A stretch of DNA of 64,000 nt. Origin: Akebia trifoliata (taxonomy: Eukaryota > Streptophyta > Magnoliopsida > Ranunculales > Lardizabalaceae). The position numbers and the translations under genes were made by a program. The notes under the pieces were generated by a model. It worked only from the letters and a program-made list of their open reading frames with translations, was not told where the DNA came from and ran no database searches. Of the stretch, positions 1 to 11,500 are shown in pieces; positions within the stretch are counted from its first letter, which is position 1, and each line of letters begins with the position of its first letter. The stretch spans positions 32,058,721 through 32,122,720 of the forward strand of contig CM030708.1 of the NCBI GenBank assembly GCA_017979445.1, in the 5' to 3' direction.

Positions 1-554
1 GAATTTGATCACCAGATAAGTATTTTTAGAATCCAAAAACAATTGGATTCTATAATCCAAACCCAAAAAGAAAAAAAAAATTTTAAACAGATAACAATCT
101 TACAATTTCAAGTATCTGTTTTCTCCTTGGGATCTTCCTTTTTTTTTTCTTTTTCCAGATACATAACTAACATAAAATTAATTCTCCAAATGTCTATAAT
201 ACCCTCTGTCATGGTATTGTTAAGTATTCATACCTACTTCACGAACAAAAATGGTAGAAAGCATCCATATCTTTCCCCCTTGTAAAAATTTTAAGAACAA
301 AAAGTTGCATTGAAACTCAAACTGTTCTTATTTACTGAGGGTACAATGGTAAACACCATCTATATCGTGTCGCAAATGTTTATTTAACTATAGGTAAGCT
401 TGAATTGCCCACCTTGCCAAGTTGGTTAAAGTCAGTGAGGGTTGATATTACAACCTGAGTACAAATGCCTACACTTACTAATTACTAACCACTAATCCGC
501 TTGCTTATCAAAAAAAGCTGATGGAGAGCATTCTTGAGGTGAAGACTTCTATTT

Positions 555-2837
555 TTATTTCCATGGAACCAAAGCCAGAGTTATCATCAAGATCACCAAC
601 CAAGGAAACTTGCCAGATAGAATTGAGCTAGCTGTATAAAAAAAAAAATGGAATCAATTACTCTTATGATGAGAAGAAATTAGTTGAATAAAGACGAAAG
701 ATATGCAATAATGTGTTTTGCACAAATGCGATATAAAATTGCACCACATTTACCATTATCATTCAAATTGGGTGTTTCAGTTGAAGATTTGTTGGACACT
801 GTGATACCGAGGTTAGCGCAATTTGCTCCAAGGGAACCTTAAAACCAAATACACAACGCCGTGTTAGTCTTTCCCTATGAAGAAAGAAGATTCACTTCAA
901 ACTTAAATGTGTGGTTAGTAGCGTTCTTACAATCTCTGAAACAAGGGAATGCGGTGACATTTAGAAGATTAGTGTAACCAGAATTGCATTCACAATTATG
1001 CCCAAATTTCGTTGAGTTCGTGCACGAGCCTTCTCCACAATATGCCCAATAGCAAGCTAAGAAATCACAGAGATGTTTACAAATTAGATAAACTATTATG
1101 AGAATAGTGTTGATAGTGGTGATTAAAATGGTAATTACGGTCGAAGAAAGACTCGTTTTGCGGAGGGCGTTTGACTTCTGGGGCAGGGGATGCGGTGTTT
1201 GAGCAGTTGTAGTCGAGGGTACCTGAAATGACGAACAGATGAACAGCGACGTTACTAGTTATCTTGGGAACCTGTTTTCTCAAGAAATCACTTTAGGTGT
1301 TTGGTTCAGATTGTCAAAATAAGATTATGGAAATTGGTTTCCAAAATTTAGAATCTCGTTTGGCTAGATTGTTTCTTGGAACTGATTTTAGATACCGGAA
1401 TTAGAATCGTGTGATGCAAAACATAATCTACCTTGTCGCAAAATTGCAAGAACAAAGTCCAAATCTAAGATTAGTCTATCCTTAACTTTAATTATGTGAG
1501 AATTTTTTTATATAATTCAATTCTAGAATTGGATTCAATAATCCTCTTTTATCAAATATGTAGAGGTTGATTTTGTGATAAATCGGCCTCAATCACAATT
1601 TCACCATTAAAGGATTTTTTACGTAGTTCGGTAAATGTGTCTACATCCACGGGCTCGGGGAGTTGTTTCACTATAAATCTCATGGTTACATGGCCTCCTC
1701 ACCTCCCATTCGTTTTTTTCTTTTTTCTTCTCCTTTCTACCATGACCTTAAGGTTTTTAAATAAAAAAAATCCTAACTCTAATTAAATTGCAATTGATCA
1801 TATTACCCCTTATCCAAATTAATAATTATATAAAAAAAGAAAAATAACCTTCTTAAATTGGGATTATTCCTTAATAAGGTAGAGTCGTCTTCAAATGATG
1901 TCACGTGCCCGTCTCAGGGTGTGTGTCAATAGTGCAGATGAATAGGAGATGATTTTATCCCTCCACAGAAGACTTGGGGCCGGCAATGTATTGGTATGGT
2001 TTTAGGAACCTTTTGTTTTCTAGGATTAGATTATTACTCAAAGTCTGGTTTGAATGTGATTTTCAATTGGCGCAAATGAATTCGAGATTAATTGATAAAT
2101 ATTTAATTAAAAAAATAATTGATTCTTTTTGGCTTTATGAACTAGATTAATTAATAAATATTACAATCCTCATGGGTGGAATATTGTGACCAGAGTCAAA
2201 GGAGCATATGATAATAAATTGATAATTATGGGGTGTTAGCTAATTTAAAATAAAAAAAACTGATTAAGGGTGTAATTAGAAAGAAAGTAAGGAGCTCTTA
2301 CAGTTGGGAATAACGCAAGGCAGAAAGCGGAGATGCTTGTCATGTGTGATAAGGTTTTGTTTCCACCCAACTTCACATTCACAGATGAAGGAGAAAGTGT
2401 AATCAAAAGAAGCCTTGCACTTCCCTTTCCCACACTCAACTTCTTTGCACACATCGTCTAATTACGTAAATTTATTCAAGAAAAAAAAAATCCCAATTAG
2501 AGATAATAAAATTGTTAATTAAAGAAAACCCAGACACAAAAAAAAATCACTAAAATCTTAAACGCAGATAACAAAATTGTGAACTCAATCAAGAACACCC
2601 AGATGAGGAAAACAATTCATAGAAATCCCAAACACTTATGAATTAAAGAAAGAAAAATATAAAAAAAAAACCAAATAAGAAAAAAGATCAATCAAAGCTA
2701 AAATGAAGAACAAAACATAGAAGAAGCTGAAGTGTACCTAAGAAAGGAGAGAGGAGAGGAGATAAAATATCTTCAGCAGAGATTGTTTGTAAAACGATAA
2801 AGATTGAAAGAAAAGTGAGGAGCCTTGATGAAGCCAT
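555..2837 (-). CDS. Secreted GPI-type protein with two EGF-like eight-cysteine modules
   Basis: Six exons on the minus strand: 2738-2837, 2302-2457, 1139-1222, 931-1056, 754-837 and 555-631. All introns are GT-AG, phases match, and the total is 627 nt (208 aa plus stop). The start ATG is followed by a hydrophobic signal peptide (about residues 1-21, ending TISA). Cysteines 37, 42, 47, 59, 61, 81, 86 and 92 form one module and 115, 120, 125, 135, 137, 152, 156 and 162 a second, both with spacing C-x4-C-x4-C-x9/11-C-x-C-x14/19-C-x3/4-C-x5-C. The last exon adds a hydrophobic tail (WLVILMITLALVPW), as in GPI-anchor signals, so the mature protein probably sits on the outer face of the plasma membrane. 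Motifs such as VCKEVECGKG and CANLGITVSN match a plant family often auto-annotated as notch-like or delta-like. No biochemical role is inferred. Several NxS/T glycosylation sites are present. No exon is long enough to stand out as an ORF, so this gene is easily missed. Confidence 0.88.
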
Positions 2838-2851
2838 CTATGATCTAATGC

Positions 2852-2855
<4 letters not shown>

Positions 2856-2888
<33 letters not shown>
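2856..2888. repeat. (GA)n microsatellite in EGF-like gene leader
   Basis: A run of about 15 GA units lies directly upstream of the start codon of the minus-strand EGF-like gene, read as CT on the sense strand. CT-rich tracts are common in plant 5' leaders and core promoters. Any regulatory role is inference. Confidence 0.8.
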
Positions 2889-2891
<3 letters not shown>

Positions 2892-3075
2892 TTGTTCCAG
2901 TCTCAAAAGTTTTGGAAGAATAACATAAGTTTCCTAGGGATCAGTACTGCTTTCTGGCTATCACTATATCGGGAATCTCTAGGAAAGTCGTCTCATATTA
3001 TTACAACTCCTAAACCGCCCATTAGCACTCAACTGTTTAATAATGGTAGATTTTGGAGTCATTGGCCCCAATACC

Positions 3076-3090
3076 ATGACACGTGGCAGT
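3076..3090. promoter_or_regulatory. G-box/ABRE-like CACGTGGC motif upstream of EGF-like gene
   Basis: The motif ACACGTGGC occurs here, about 240 bp upstream of the EGF-like start codon, and again near 3452-3460. Paired G-box/ABRE cores (CACGTG with a GC flank) are typical of abscisic-acid or light-responsive plant promoters. Only the motif is seen; function is inferred. Confidence 0.35.
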
Positions 3091-3596
3091 TACTGAGGAG
3101 CGGAACAATTTAGAATTCATTTACATGGACCACTAAATCTTACTTCAACTGTACTTCGCCACTTTACTGAGGGGCAACTTTTACGTTGTCGGTTTAGAAT
3201 TTTTTATTTTTACAGATGTACCCCTCATAACTTGTACACGATTGGTAAGTCAGTTTCAGGGTGTTTTCAGTAATTCACAACTACATTTAATGGAGAAATG
3301 GCGGTCTTGCTGCCACTTCAACAGCCACCTAACCTACGAAGATATTAAATTTGGGTGGATCCCACATCTATCTACTTTAAATACTAATCCGATAACCGTC
3401 CAATCACTTTCATCATCATGAGTCGAACAGGATACCTCCACGCGTTGTCTTACACGTGGCATGTGAAGTCTTGGGATGCTTTGCAAGATCATCTAAACGT
3501 GATTGGCGGTGCCCACGTTACCTGAGTTGCTTATAAGGTACTTTCGTTAGTCGCATGATTTTCATGATGTCTGTAATATTTCTTACAAGAATTTTT

Positions 3597-3905
3597 ACAA
3601 CATGACGCAGTTTGGGAGGGGCTGATTTTTGGTGAGGATGATCTCTACGGTGAGGAGATCATCCTCACCAAAAATCAGCCCATTCCAAAACTTCTAACCC
3701 ATGTTTACAAGTTGAAAAATCGTGGATCGTCCATTTTTTGTAAACTGTTTTTGATGGGATTAGAAGTTTTCGACTGGACTGATTTTTGGTGATGATGATC
3801 TCCTCACCGTAGAGATCATTCTCATAAAAAATCAACCCATTCCAAAACTTCTAACTCATGTTTTGAAAAATGTTTTGCCAAAAAGTTTATCATTGAACGT
3901 GACCC
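3597..3905. mobile_element. Foldback MITE, copy D (left end degraded)
   Basis: Two palindromic hairpins, each with arms close to GGGCTGATTTTTGGTGAGGA around a short loop, lie at about 3620-3700 and 3775-3850. They are separated by a spacer related to TTGTAAA-x-TTTTTGATGGG. The right end (GAACGTGACCC) runs straight into a TA repeat, as in the three better copies that follow. The left end does not resemble the other copies, so it is truncated or diverged. Confidence 0.7.
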
Positions 3906-3924
3906 ATATATATATATATATATA

Positions 3925-4306
3925 GAGGGTCGGGTTCCTACGACACACATTGTGACACACATATAGACAACGTGTTTGTCTTATATGGGCAAAAATGTTT
4001 GGAATGGGCTGATTTTTTGTGAGGATGATCTCTGTGATGAGGGAATCATCCTGGCAAAAAATCATCCCATTCCAAAACTTGTAACCCCATCAAAATTGAT
4101 TTACAAAAATTGGACGGTTTACAATTTTTCAACAAAAATTGAACGGTCTAGAAGTTTCATAATGAGCTGATTTTTGGCAAGGATGATCTCCTCACCATAG
4201 AGATCATCCTCACAAAAAATCAGCCCATTCCAAACATTTTTGCCCATATAAGACAAAACACGTTGTCTATATGTGTGTAGAAATGGTTGTCCTTTGAACC
4301 TGACCC
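3925..4306. mobile_element. Foldback MITE, copy A, between TA repeats
   Basis: This element has long terminal inverted repeats: the segment with ACACATATAGACAACGTG near the left end recurs inverted as CACGTTGTCTATATGTGT near the right end. It contains two internal palindromes (about 4003-4077 and 4163-4234). It starts after one (TA)n tract and ends GACCC before another. No coding capacity was found; the short ORFs across it are readings of the palindrome. It is a non-autonomous element of a family repeated nearby and again at 19.3 kb. Confidence 0.8.
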
Positions 4307-4324
4307 ATATATATATATATATAT

Positions 4325-4705
4325 GGGAAATGTTCAGCACCCTAAGTTTTACCACACACTTTAACAAATGTTTTTTGTCCTACATGGGTTAGAAGTTTTG
4401 GAATGGGCTGATTTTTGGTGAGGATGATCTCTATGATTAGAAGATCATCCTCCCCAAAAATCAGCCCATTCCGAAATGTTTAGCCCCATGTTTACACGTT
4501 GAAAAATTGTGGACCGTCCATTTTTTGTAAATCATTTTTGATGGGGTTAGAAGTTTTGGAATGAGCTGATTTTTGGTGAGGATGATCTCCTCACCATAGA
4601 GATCATCCTCACCAAAAATCAGCCAATTCCAAAACTTCTAACCCATGTAAGACAAAACACGTTTGTTAAAGTGTGTGGTAAAGCTTAGGGTGCTGAACGG
4701 GACCC
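4325..4705. mobile_element. Foldback MITE, copy B, between TA repeats
   Basis: The terminal inverted repeats begin GGGAAATGTTCAGCACCCTA on the left and, read inverted, GGGTCCCGTTCAGCACCCTA on the right; similarity continues inward for at least 60 bp through ACCACACACTTTAACAAA. Two internal palindromes lie at about 4402-4473 and 4558-4630. The element is nearly the same as copy C immediately downstream. TA repeats flank both sides, which suggests insertion into TA microsatellites, as described for rice Micron-type elements. Confidence 0.85.
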
Positions 4706-4716
4706 ATATATATATA

Positions 4717-5097
4717 GGGAAATGTTCAGCACCCTAAGTTTTACCACACACTTTAACAAACGTTTTTTGTCCTACATGGGTTAGAAGTTTTGGAATTGGC
4801 TGATTTTTGGTGAGGATAATCTCTATGATTAGAAGATCATCCTCCCCAAAAATCAGCCCATTCCGAAATGTTTAGCCCCATGTTTACAAGTTGAAAAATT
4901 GTGGACCGTCCATTTTTTGTAAATCATTTTTGATGGGGTTAGAAGTTTTGAAATGAGCTGATTTTTGGTGAGGATGATCTCCTCACCATAGAGATCATCC
5001 TCACCAAAAATCAGCCTATTCCGAAACTTCTAACCCATGTAGGACAAAACGCGTTTGTTAAAGTGTGTGGTAAAAGTTAGGGTGCCGAACAGGACCC
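4717..5097. mobile_element. Foldback MITE, copy C, between TA repeats
   Basis: This is a near-identical direct copy of B (381 bp each), starting and ending with the same terminal sequences and carrying the same two internal palindromes. Only a short TA tract (4706-4716) lies between B and C. The high similarity points to recent local duplication or successive insertion in the same TA tract. Confidence 0.85.
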
Positions 5098-5121
5098 ATA
5101 TATATATATATATATATATAT
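5098..5121. repeat. (TA)n tract after foldback cluster
   Basis: A TA repeat closes the run of four foldback elements. Similar tracts lie at 3906-3924, 4307-4324 and 4706-4716, one at each element boundary. Confidence 0.9.
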
Positions 5122-5522
5122 TTTTTAATATGAAAATTTTCATGAAATCAAAATTGTTGTGTTGTTGGATTGTAAATGTGATAAGCTTTGTGGGTCCAAT
5201 GACCCTTTTTAAGATTTGAAATCTAAAAAAATATATATATGTGGGCCGCAGGCAAGAAAGAGAATCTCTCTATTGTTGTTGTCATTCACGCCACATGTTA
5301 AACGTTTATTGGGCTGTGAGCAAATGTGTCAAGTGCGTGCACCAAAATCACGTCATATTATCATCACTTTGCTTACAAAGGTTCCAAGTGGAATCGTGAT
5401 CAATGTGTCTTTTATTTGTATTAGAAGGTGGCATGTGCAAACGCACGTCTCTAAAGGACTCATTTGTAATTTAAAATATCACTTAAAATGGTGATTTTGA
5501 ATATTACATAGTTTTAAAAAAA

Positions 5523-5755
5523 TAGAGTCATGATATTCTAACCAGAAAGTCTTCACTCGGTCAATACTCGACTAATGTGGCACGGACACAAAGTCATAGA
5601 TATTTTTCTTTGGGATACACAACTGCACATCTTTTTATTGGGATTGCAATTGTGTATCCCAAGAAAAATGATCTATGGTTTTGTGTTTGTGCCACATCAA
5701 CCGAGTATTGATCGAGTGAAAATTTTTTAGTTAGAAAATCTTTATTCAAAAAACT
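5523..5755. mobile_element. Short hairpin MITE 1 (shared ATAGAT-TTTCTTTGGGATACAC core)
   Basis: An imperfect inverted repeat: the left arm has ACTCGGTCAATACTCG, GTGGCAC and CATAGATATTTTTCTTTGGG; the right arm has the inverted counterparts CCCAAGAAAAATGATCTATGG, GTGCCACAT and CGAGTATTGATCGAGTG. No coding sequence. The inner core is shared with six other hairpins in this window. Confidence 0.75.
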
Positions 5756-5887
5756 ATTTATATAATTTGAAAAACTAACCACCATGATTTTGGTGATATG
5801 GGATTGTAATTTTTTTTTTATTATTATATTAAAATAATCTGATTATATAAGTTTAAATGTTAAGGTGGGGCATTTTTGAAAGATTCG

Positions 5888-6046
5888 TGATAAAATGATA
5901 CTCTAAATTATACATGGTTGATGTGGCAAGTGTAGAGTATCATAGATATTTTTCTTTGGAATACACAAGGAAAAAGATCTACAGTTCTGTGCTCTTGCCA
6001 CATCAATCGCATACTATTTAGAGCATCATTTTATCATGAAATCGAA
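5888..6046. mobile_element. Short hairpin MITE 2
   Basis: The inverted repeat has outer arms GTGATAAAATGATACTCTA and TAGAGCATCATTTTATCATG, then GATGTGGCAAG against CTTGCCACATC, and the same CATAGATATTTTTCTTTGG core. No coding sequence. Confidence 0.75.
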
Positions 6047-6307
6047 ATCTTGGTGTCGAACCCCTTGTACTCCACCTTCTATCATTACAAAAGGCAAAGA
6101 TGTTGCCTCAGTCTTGATCCACCTTGTTCTTTGGGTCGTTAGATTATGGGATGGTTGTACACATCTGGTCATCCTCATATCATGAGATCAACTTTCAATA
6201 GTCATCAATGTTATAGGGTGTGTTGGAACTTTGATGTGGATAAGGACTTAGCTCATGCGTTGTGAAGTATTCTTAAAAAGAAAAATCTGACTTTCACCTA
6301 AATTATT

Positions 6308-6655
6308 TGTGTCACGGTGGAGCTAGTATGAAGCTGGTGGGGGCAATTGCCCTCACAAAACTTTGAGACACCTGATATTTTCAATTAATTACATGCCCCA
6401 TTTGTCCCACTCCCTCAAGTCACTCCCCATCCCATCTCCCCCCCCCCCCCCCCTCCTCTTCAATTTTTTGTTGATGACATTGCCTCTTGACTAGGTCTTC
6501 TCTTATACTAATTGATTTAAATGTCATTTTCTTCAACTTCTAATCAAAAGCCTTTAAATTTCTCCCTATACCCATTTATCTTCAAGTTCTTCAACTATTC
6601 AACTAACCATAGTTTGCCCCCATTAGAAGAAAATCCTGGCTCCGCTCCTAATTTG
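6308..6655. mobile_element. Degenerate hAT-like relic
   Basis: The stretch begins with GGTGGAGCTAGTATGAAGCT before GGTGGGGGCAATTGCC and ends with AAATCCTGGCTCCGCTCC, resembling the ends of the well-preserved hAT element at 50831-51069. A poly-C run lies inside at about 6441-6454. No target site duplication is seen; boundaries are approximate. Confidence 0.35.
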
Positions 6656-6949
6656 TGTAATTATTTTTTTATCGTGACATTAAGAGTAGACGGGGGGATT
6701 GATGGGGAGAGACTACAAGTAGAGTCTCAATTTTTTGAGTGAATTAGAAATCGGCTAAATTTTGATGATTATGTGATACAACCATGTGTTCAACTTGATA
6801 ACATGCTTCATTTCACCGTGTTGCCCCCACGCCCATTTCAATTTTTTGCCCCCCTCATTTTGCCCACTTTCACTCTAATGGGATAATCCCCGGCTTCCTT
6901 CAATCAAAAGGATTAGACCTACGGGTAGTATTGGCTCTCACTCCCCCCA

Positions 6950-7251
6950 TGCCCAAGGGCAGATTTACAGTGGGAGCAATTTCCTCCACAAGAATTTTCA
7001 AATTTGAAGGAACTACTTAAAAATAATTTTTTTAAGATCTTTAAAGGATTTTGTCCTCTCAGAATTTTGTTAATTTTGAAGGACTTACTTATAAATTAAA
7101 AATATTAAGATCTACAAGGAATTTACCCTCTCACAAAATGATTTTAAAATTTGAAGGAGTTAATAGTAATTAAAAAAAATTTATAACAACAATGTCCCAC
7201 ATTTGAACTCCCCCAACCCCCCACGAAGAAAAAATCTTGGCTCCGCCCCTA
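6950..7251. mobile_element. Degenerate hAT-like MITE
   Basis: The left end (AAGGGCAGATTTACAGTGGG) and right end (AATCTTGGCTCCGCCCCTA) resemble inverted hAT termini of the CAGGGGCGGA type. The interior is AT-rich with no coding sequence. The next hAT-type element abuts it on the right. No matching 8-bp duplication was found. Confidence 0.4.
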
Positions 7252-7259
7252 CCTAAAAC

Positions 7260-7949
7260 TAGGGGTGCACATGGTTCGAATTGATTTGGATTTGTGATAA
7301 AATCAGAATTGAACCAAACATGATCGGTTCTACAAATTTGGAATCAAACCAATCCAATTACCCTATAGAACCAAATCAATCCAAACCAACCTTGGTTCAG
7401 ATTGGTTAGGATCGGTTCTCGGTTCTAATACTTATTCTTTTTAGTAAAATTAAAATAGTTAAAACTTAAAACTAAACAAAATAAATATTAAACAAGCATC
7501 ACACATAACACATTAAAAATAAAAATCATGAAAAATTTAGAAAATAAAATAAGAAAGTCAATTTTAACACTTATCTTGTTAGAGATGATTGAAGATCAAA
7601 GTCATTCTTAAAATCAATATTAAGAACGACTAAATTTTCTTCAAAGAATTTGAAGAAGAGAAAATAGATGAAAGAAACTAAGAAAGGGATTTGAGACTTT
7701 GAGTATTATTTGAATGTTTTTACCTTTTATATTTTAAGATTATATATATATATAATAATTATAAAAATTGATTCGATTTTCAGATTGGTTTGATTTTATG
7801 ATACTCCTAATCCGGAATCAAACCAAATCAATCAATTTTTTTTTACAATTCATACCCAGATCAAACCATGCTCAATCTGAACCAATCCAAGCTAAAAGAC
7901 TTCAGATTGGTTCGATTATCGAATTTACCTGATCCAATGTGCACCCCTA
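7260..7949. mobile_element. Non-autonomous hAT-type element, 690 bp
   Basis: The terminal inverted repeats are TAGGGGTGCACATGG on the left and CCAATGTGCACCCCTA on the right. The flanks are CCTAAAAC (7252-7259) and CCTAAAAT (7950-7957), an 8-bp target site duplication with one mismatch, as expected for the hAT superfamily. The subterminal regions are rich in short GGTTCGATT/AATCAAACC motifs on both strands, typical of transposase-binding subterminal repeats. No transposase ORF is present. Confidence 0.7.
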
Positions 7950-8375
7950 CCTAAAATCACCTCACCTTCGAAGTTAATTCCTCAAACAAGTCCCCCAAGT
8001 CATTCGTCCTCATTCACAAGACAGACCATCAAAAGAGACATAAGAACAGAGTCTTTTTTAAAATGTTGACATGCCAACCAATCCTTTGATGTGAGTTAAT
8101 CAAGGGGTCACTAGCTTTTCTTTTTCAAGTATAACATCAGTTTATATTTCCCAATATGAACATTTTATATTTCCATATTATAATATCAGCTATTAATATG
8201 AACTAAAAAACACAAATAAGATTTGGGAAGATTAGTTGCTTCTCTAATCCCGACACTTGGACAACCAGGGAAGTATATAAATAAAGATGACCACGTGATT
8301 GCCAACTAAAATATCTCTCATAAAAAATTATTTTATTTTATTTTTCATTTTTTTAAGTTGTAAACTCTTAGAATA

Positions 8376-8577
8376 ATTATTTTATGACACCCTCTTCTTA
8401 CATAACCCCTTGCCATAGCATGTGCTAGAGCCATAGATCTTTTTCTTTGGGATAAACAATTGCATCACCATAAATATATGCAATTGTGTATCCTGATGAA
8501 AAATATCTATGACTTTAACCCATGCCTAATGCCACATCAGAGAGCGTACGAGGGCGTTAGAAAATCATGACTCAAAA
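8376..8577. mobile_element. Short hairpin MITE 3
   Basis: The inverted repeat has outer arms near ATGACACCCTC and GAGGGCGTTAGAAAATCATGA and an inner core CATAGATCTTTTTCTTTGGG against TGAAAAATATCTATG. A further inner palindrome, CAATTGCATCACC...ATATGCAATTGTGTATCC, forms the tip. No coding sequence. Confidence 0.7.
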
Positions 8578-11500
8578 CTTATAATATTGGCTCCCTAGAG
8601 AGAGTGGGAGATGGGGTGTGATATTACGAGATTGTTGATGACAGGTTAAGAAAATGATTTAAATGCCCCTTATTTTTTTTTTTGTAAAATTAGTCGTCAT
8701 TAATTGTAAAATTAGTTTATCTTCATTTTCAAATTTAAGATTCCATCTACTTCAAACTTTAAGTCATCTCGAGAACTGTGTAGGACTTTTCGAGAAGTTG
8801 AATACACAAAATTTCAAATAGAAAATTAGGGAATTTCTTAACAAGGATAAAGCTAAGATTGAAATTGGATGAAATAAATTAAAAATAATTTATCATAGAG
8901 GTTGAAGAGGGTGAAGATGACAAGTTTTGGAGTGAAAAATCAGGTTGTTAGGATTTGAAAATGAGGGCAATCATGTCATATACTTATTAATCGATAAGAA
9001 AAGATTGACGTCAATGACACAATGTCAACGGTTTGAAAAGCATTTTAAATATTCACCAAAACATGTAGGGATACATCTAAATCATTCTTATGTTTTATAT
9101 GTTGATCACACAAACAACCTAGGGAAAATTGCTTAACAAACTTAATGTAGAGCCTTCATTTTAAATTAATATTATACAACTTCAATCTTACTTAAGACAT
9201 AGCTTATGGTCCAAGCATCCATTTTGTTATATTATTTTTTTCGATAAACATGGTTTTAATGAGTTTGGTAACTTGGTACTGGTAGGATTTGAACCCATGT
9301 CTATGGTATTATCACTCAAAGATTTCACCAACTAAACTAGCTGGCATCGCCGTTTTGTTATATTATTATATATATATATACTTTTAGGATTTCAAAATCT
9401 ATCTAGTGGTTAGCTCAACGCTTGAAAAACCAGCAACGGATGAGCTCATGCCTTGGTGAAGAATCTCACAGTTATCTTAAGTGTTGACGATATACTCGAA
9501 GTACTTACATAATAACAACAAACTAGGCACTGAAATCAAAAGTTATATTTCGATTAAGATTGCAGTTGGTATGAGGGTTCTTTTCGCCATGATCATATAT
9601 GGATTTTACAAAAAAAAATTGAAGATCTGTCCCCCCTTAATGCTTCACCAAGTAATAAATTTGTCATCGAATGTATCTTTATAAAATATCCAAAATATAT
9701 ATATAATAATTTTGAAACGAATATTCGAATCAAACATTTAAATATTAAAAATTATGAGTATGTTATTCTCAGTTCATCATTTACAATCACAAATTGTCAA
9801 AATAAATCATAACTTACAATTAATTCTTTGAAATAATGAGCATATTGATTAGAAATCGTCGAAAGGTAAAGAGATGAAAAATGGTATTTAAGATACTTCA
9901 AAACTTTTCTCAAGGCAAGGCAAAATTTAGAAAGAAAAAAAAAATTACCATCAAAACTTTCAAATTACCATCAAAACATAGGGAGTAGTTTATGAAGAGA
10001 GCCCTCATTAGGGTCCATTAAGTAATTTTTCAAAGCGGCAATCAATCGGTCACAGTCGTACGTGTTGAACACATGAAAAGCAATGAAGACCCAGAAATGT
10101 TCCCTTATCTTTCTTTTAATTCTTTGTTTGTGTTTCTCTTCCTCCTTTTCAAAGAAGAACTTAGACGAAGTCATCATCATAATCAAAATCTTTCCTAAAG
10201 AAATTACAAGTCAGTTTCCACTTTCACCATAACGTCAAAAACCACCTAACTTTTTGAAAAAGTAGAGGCATTTTGAAAAAAAATGTGATTAATTCATGAC
10301 TTTCAATGAATTATTTAATCCCAATAAATTCAAAAAAATTTGAAAATAAAATACACATTTTTTTTTGAAAGAATCTTGAATCTCCCAAATTAATTGCAAA
10401 ACTTGAAGTTGAAAAATAGTATAATTTTGTAATTTTATTTAATATTATATTATATCTTATATTATTACTAATAACAAATTCTATAGTTAATAATACAAAT
10501 TGTAGAGTAAATTTTATTTTTAACCAAGTTGTTTCTATTTTTTTAATCCTCTCTTTATCATAAAACCTTCCACTTGCACCCATTCCTTCAAGACCAAGCC
10601 ATCTTAATTAACTCTCCCTCTATATCACCGTAGGTCACCACATCTCATGAATGCATTTATATTTTTTATCTTTAATTTTTCTTTTTTGTCCATCCTCATC
10701 TCTAATACACACCATTTTTTCACATATTATTTTTAGTTGTACAATCATAGTGATAAAGTCAAGCTTTGAGATAATTCAGAATTGGAAAAAATGGCAAAAG
10801 TCTCTCATTAACAACATATTTCGATTTCGATTTCGATTAAAATTGAAACAAGTCAGAAAGAATCAAGATCCAGAATGGTGTCTCATTCCTATAGAATAGG
10901 ACGACGTCTATGTGGTAAATTTTGTTTGGTGTTTAAAACACACCGTGCTTCTAAACAAGCCGTGCACACAGTCCTATGTGTTTTAAACGCAATCAAAATG
11001 TGCCACATAAGCACCATATGTTGCTATTGGTACGGGACACCATTCTGAAGTGTGACTCATTGAAATATTGAGATTCAACACACTTATATTTTTTTCGATT
11101 GAAAATTTTGAATTTTATTAATATTTGGGTCCATACCTTTTCACTATTTTTTTTTTTCTTTTTGACTAAAACATTGTCCTACTGTCACCCAACCTATAAA
11201 TAAACAAGAGAATTTGGCATACAAATGTACACCAAAATATACAGTTAAACCGATTAATGCCTCTAATGACACATGTTTATTTATAGGTTCTACTTTAATT
11301 GTCTAAGTCAATTACATAGTCGGGTCTGGCACTAAATTCGCTAAAATTGAAAATTCAATTGCTATGGTTTTAACTATGGTTTTAACGTACTACTTTGCCA
11401 TCATTACGGATGTCCGATGTTCAATCTAATAGGGAAAAAGGTTTTCTGGAGGTACATTCCAGCACTCTTTACTGTATAGTTTATTGACTTTTCATGGTTA

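Noticed and set aside
680..753. Reading exon 5 of the EGF-like gene through to the TAA at 680
   Set aside because: It would end in an unrelated short tail. Splicing at GTAAATG to 631 gives the family-like ASSILSGK and hydrophobic tail with correct phase.
3856..4367. Three ORFs of 64-82 codons with similar peptides on both strands
   Set aside because: They are readings of the palindromic arms of the foldback elements, not proteins.
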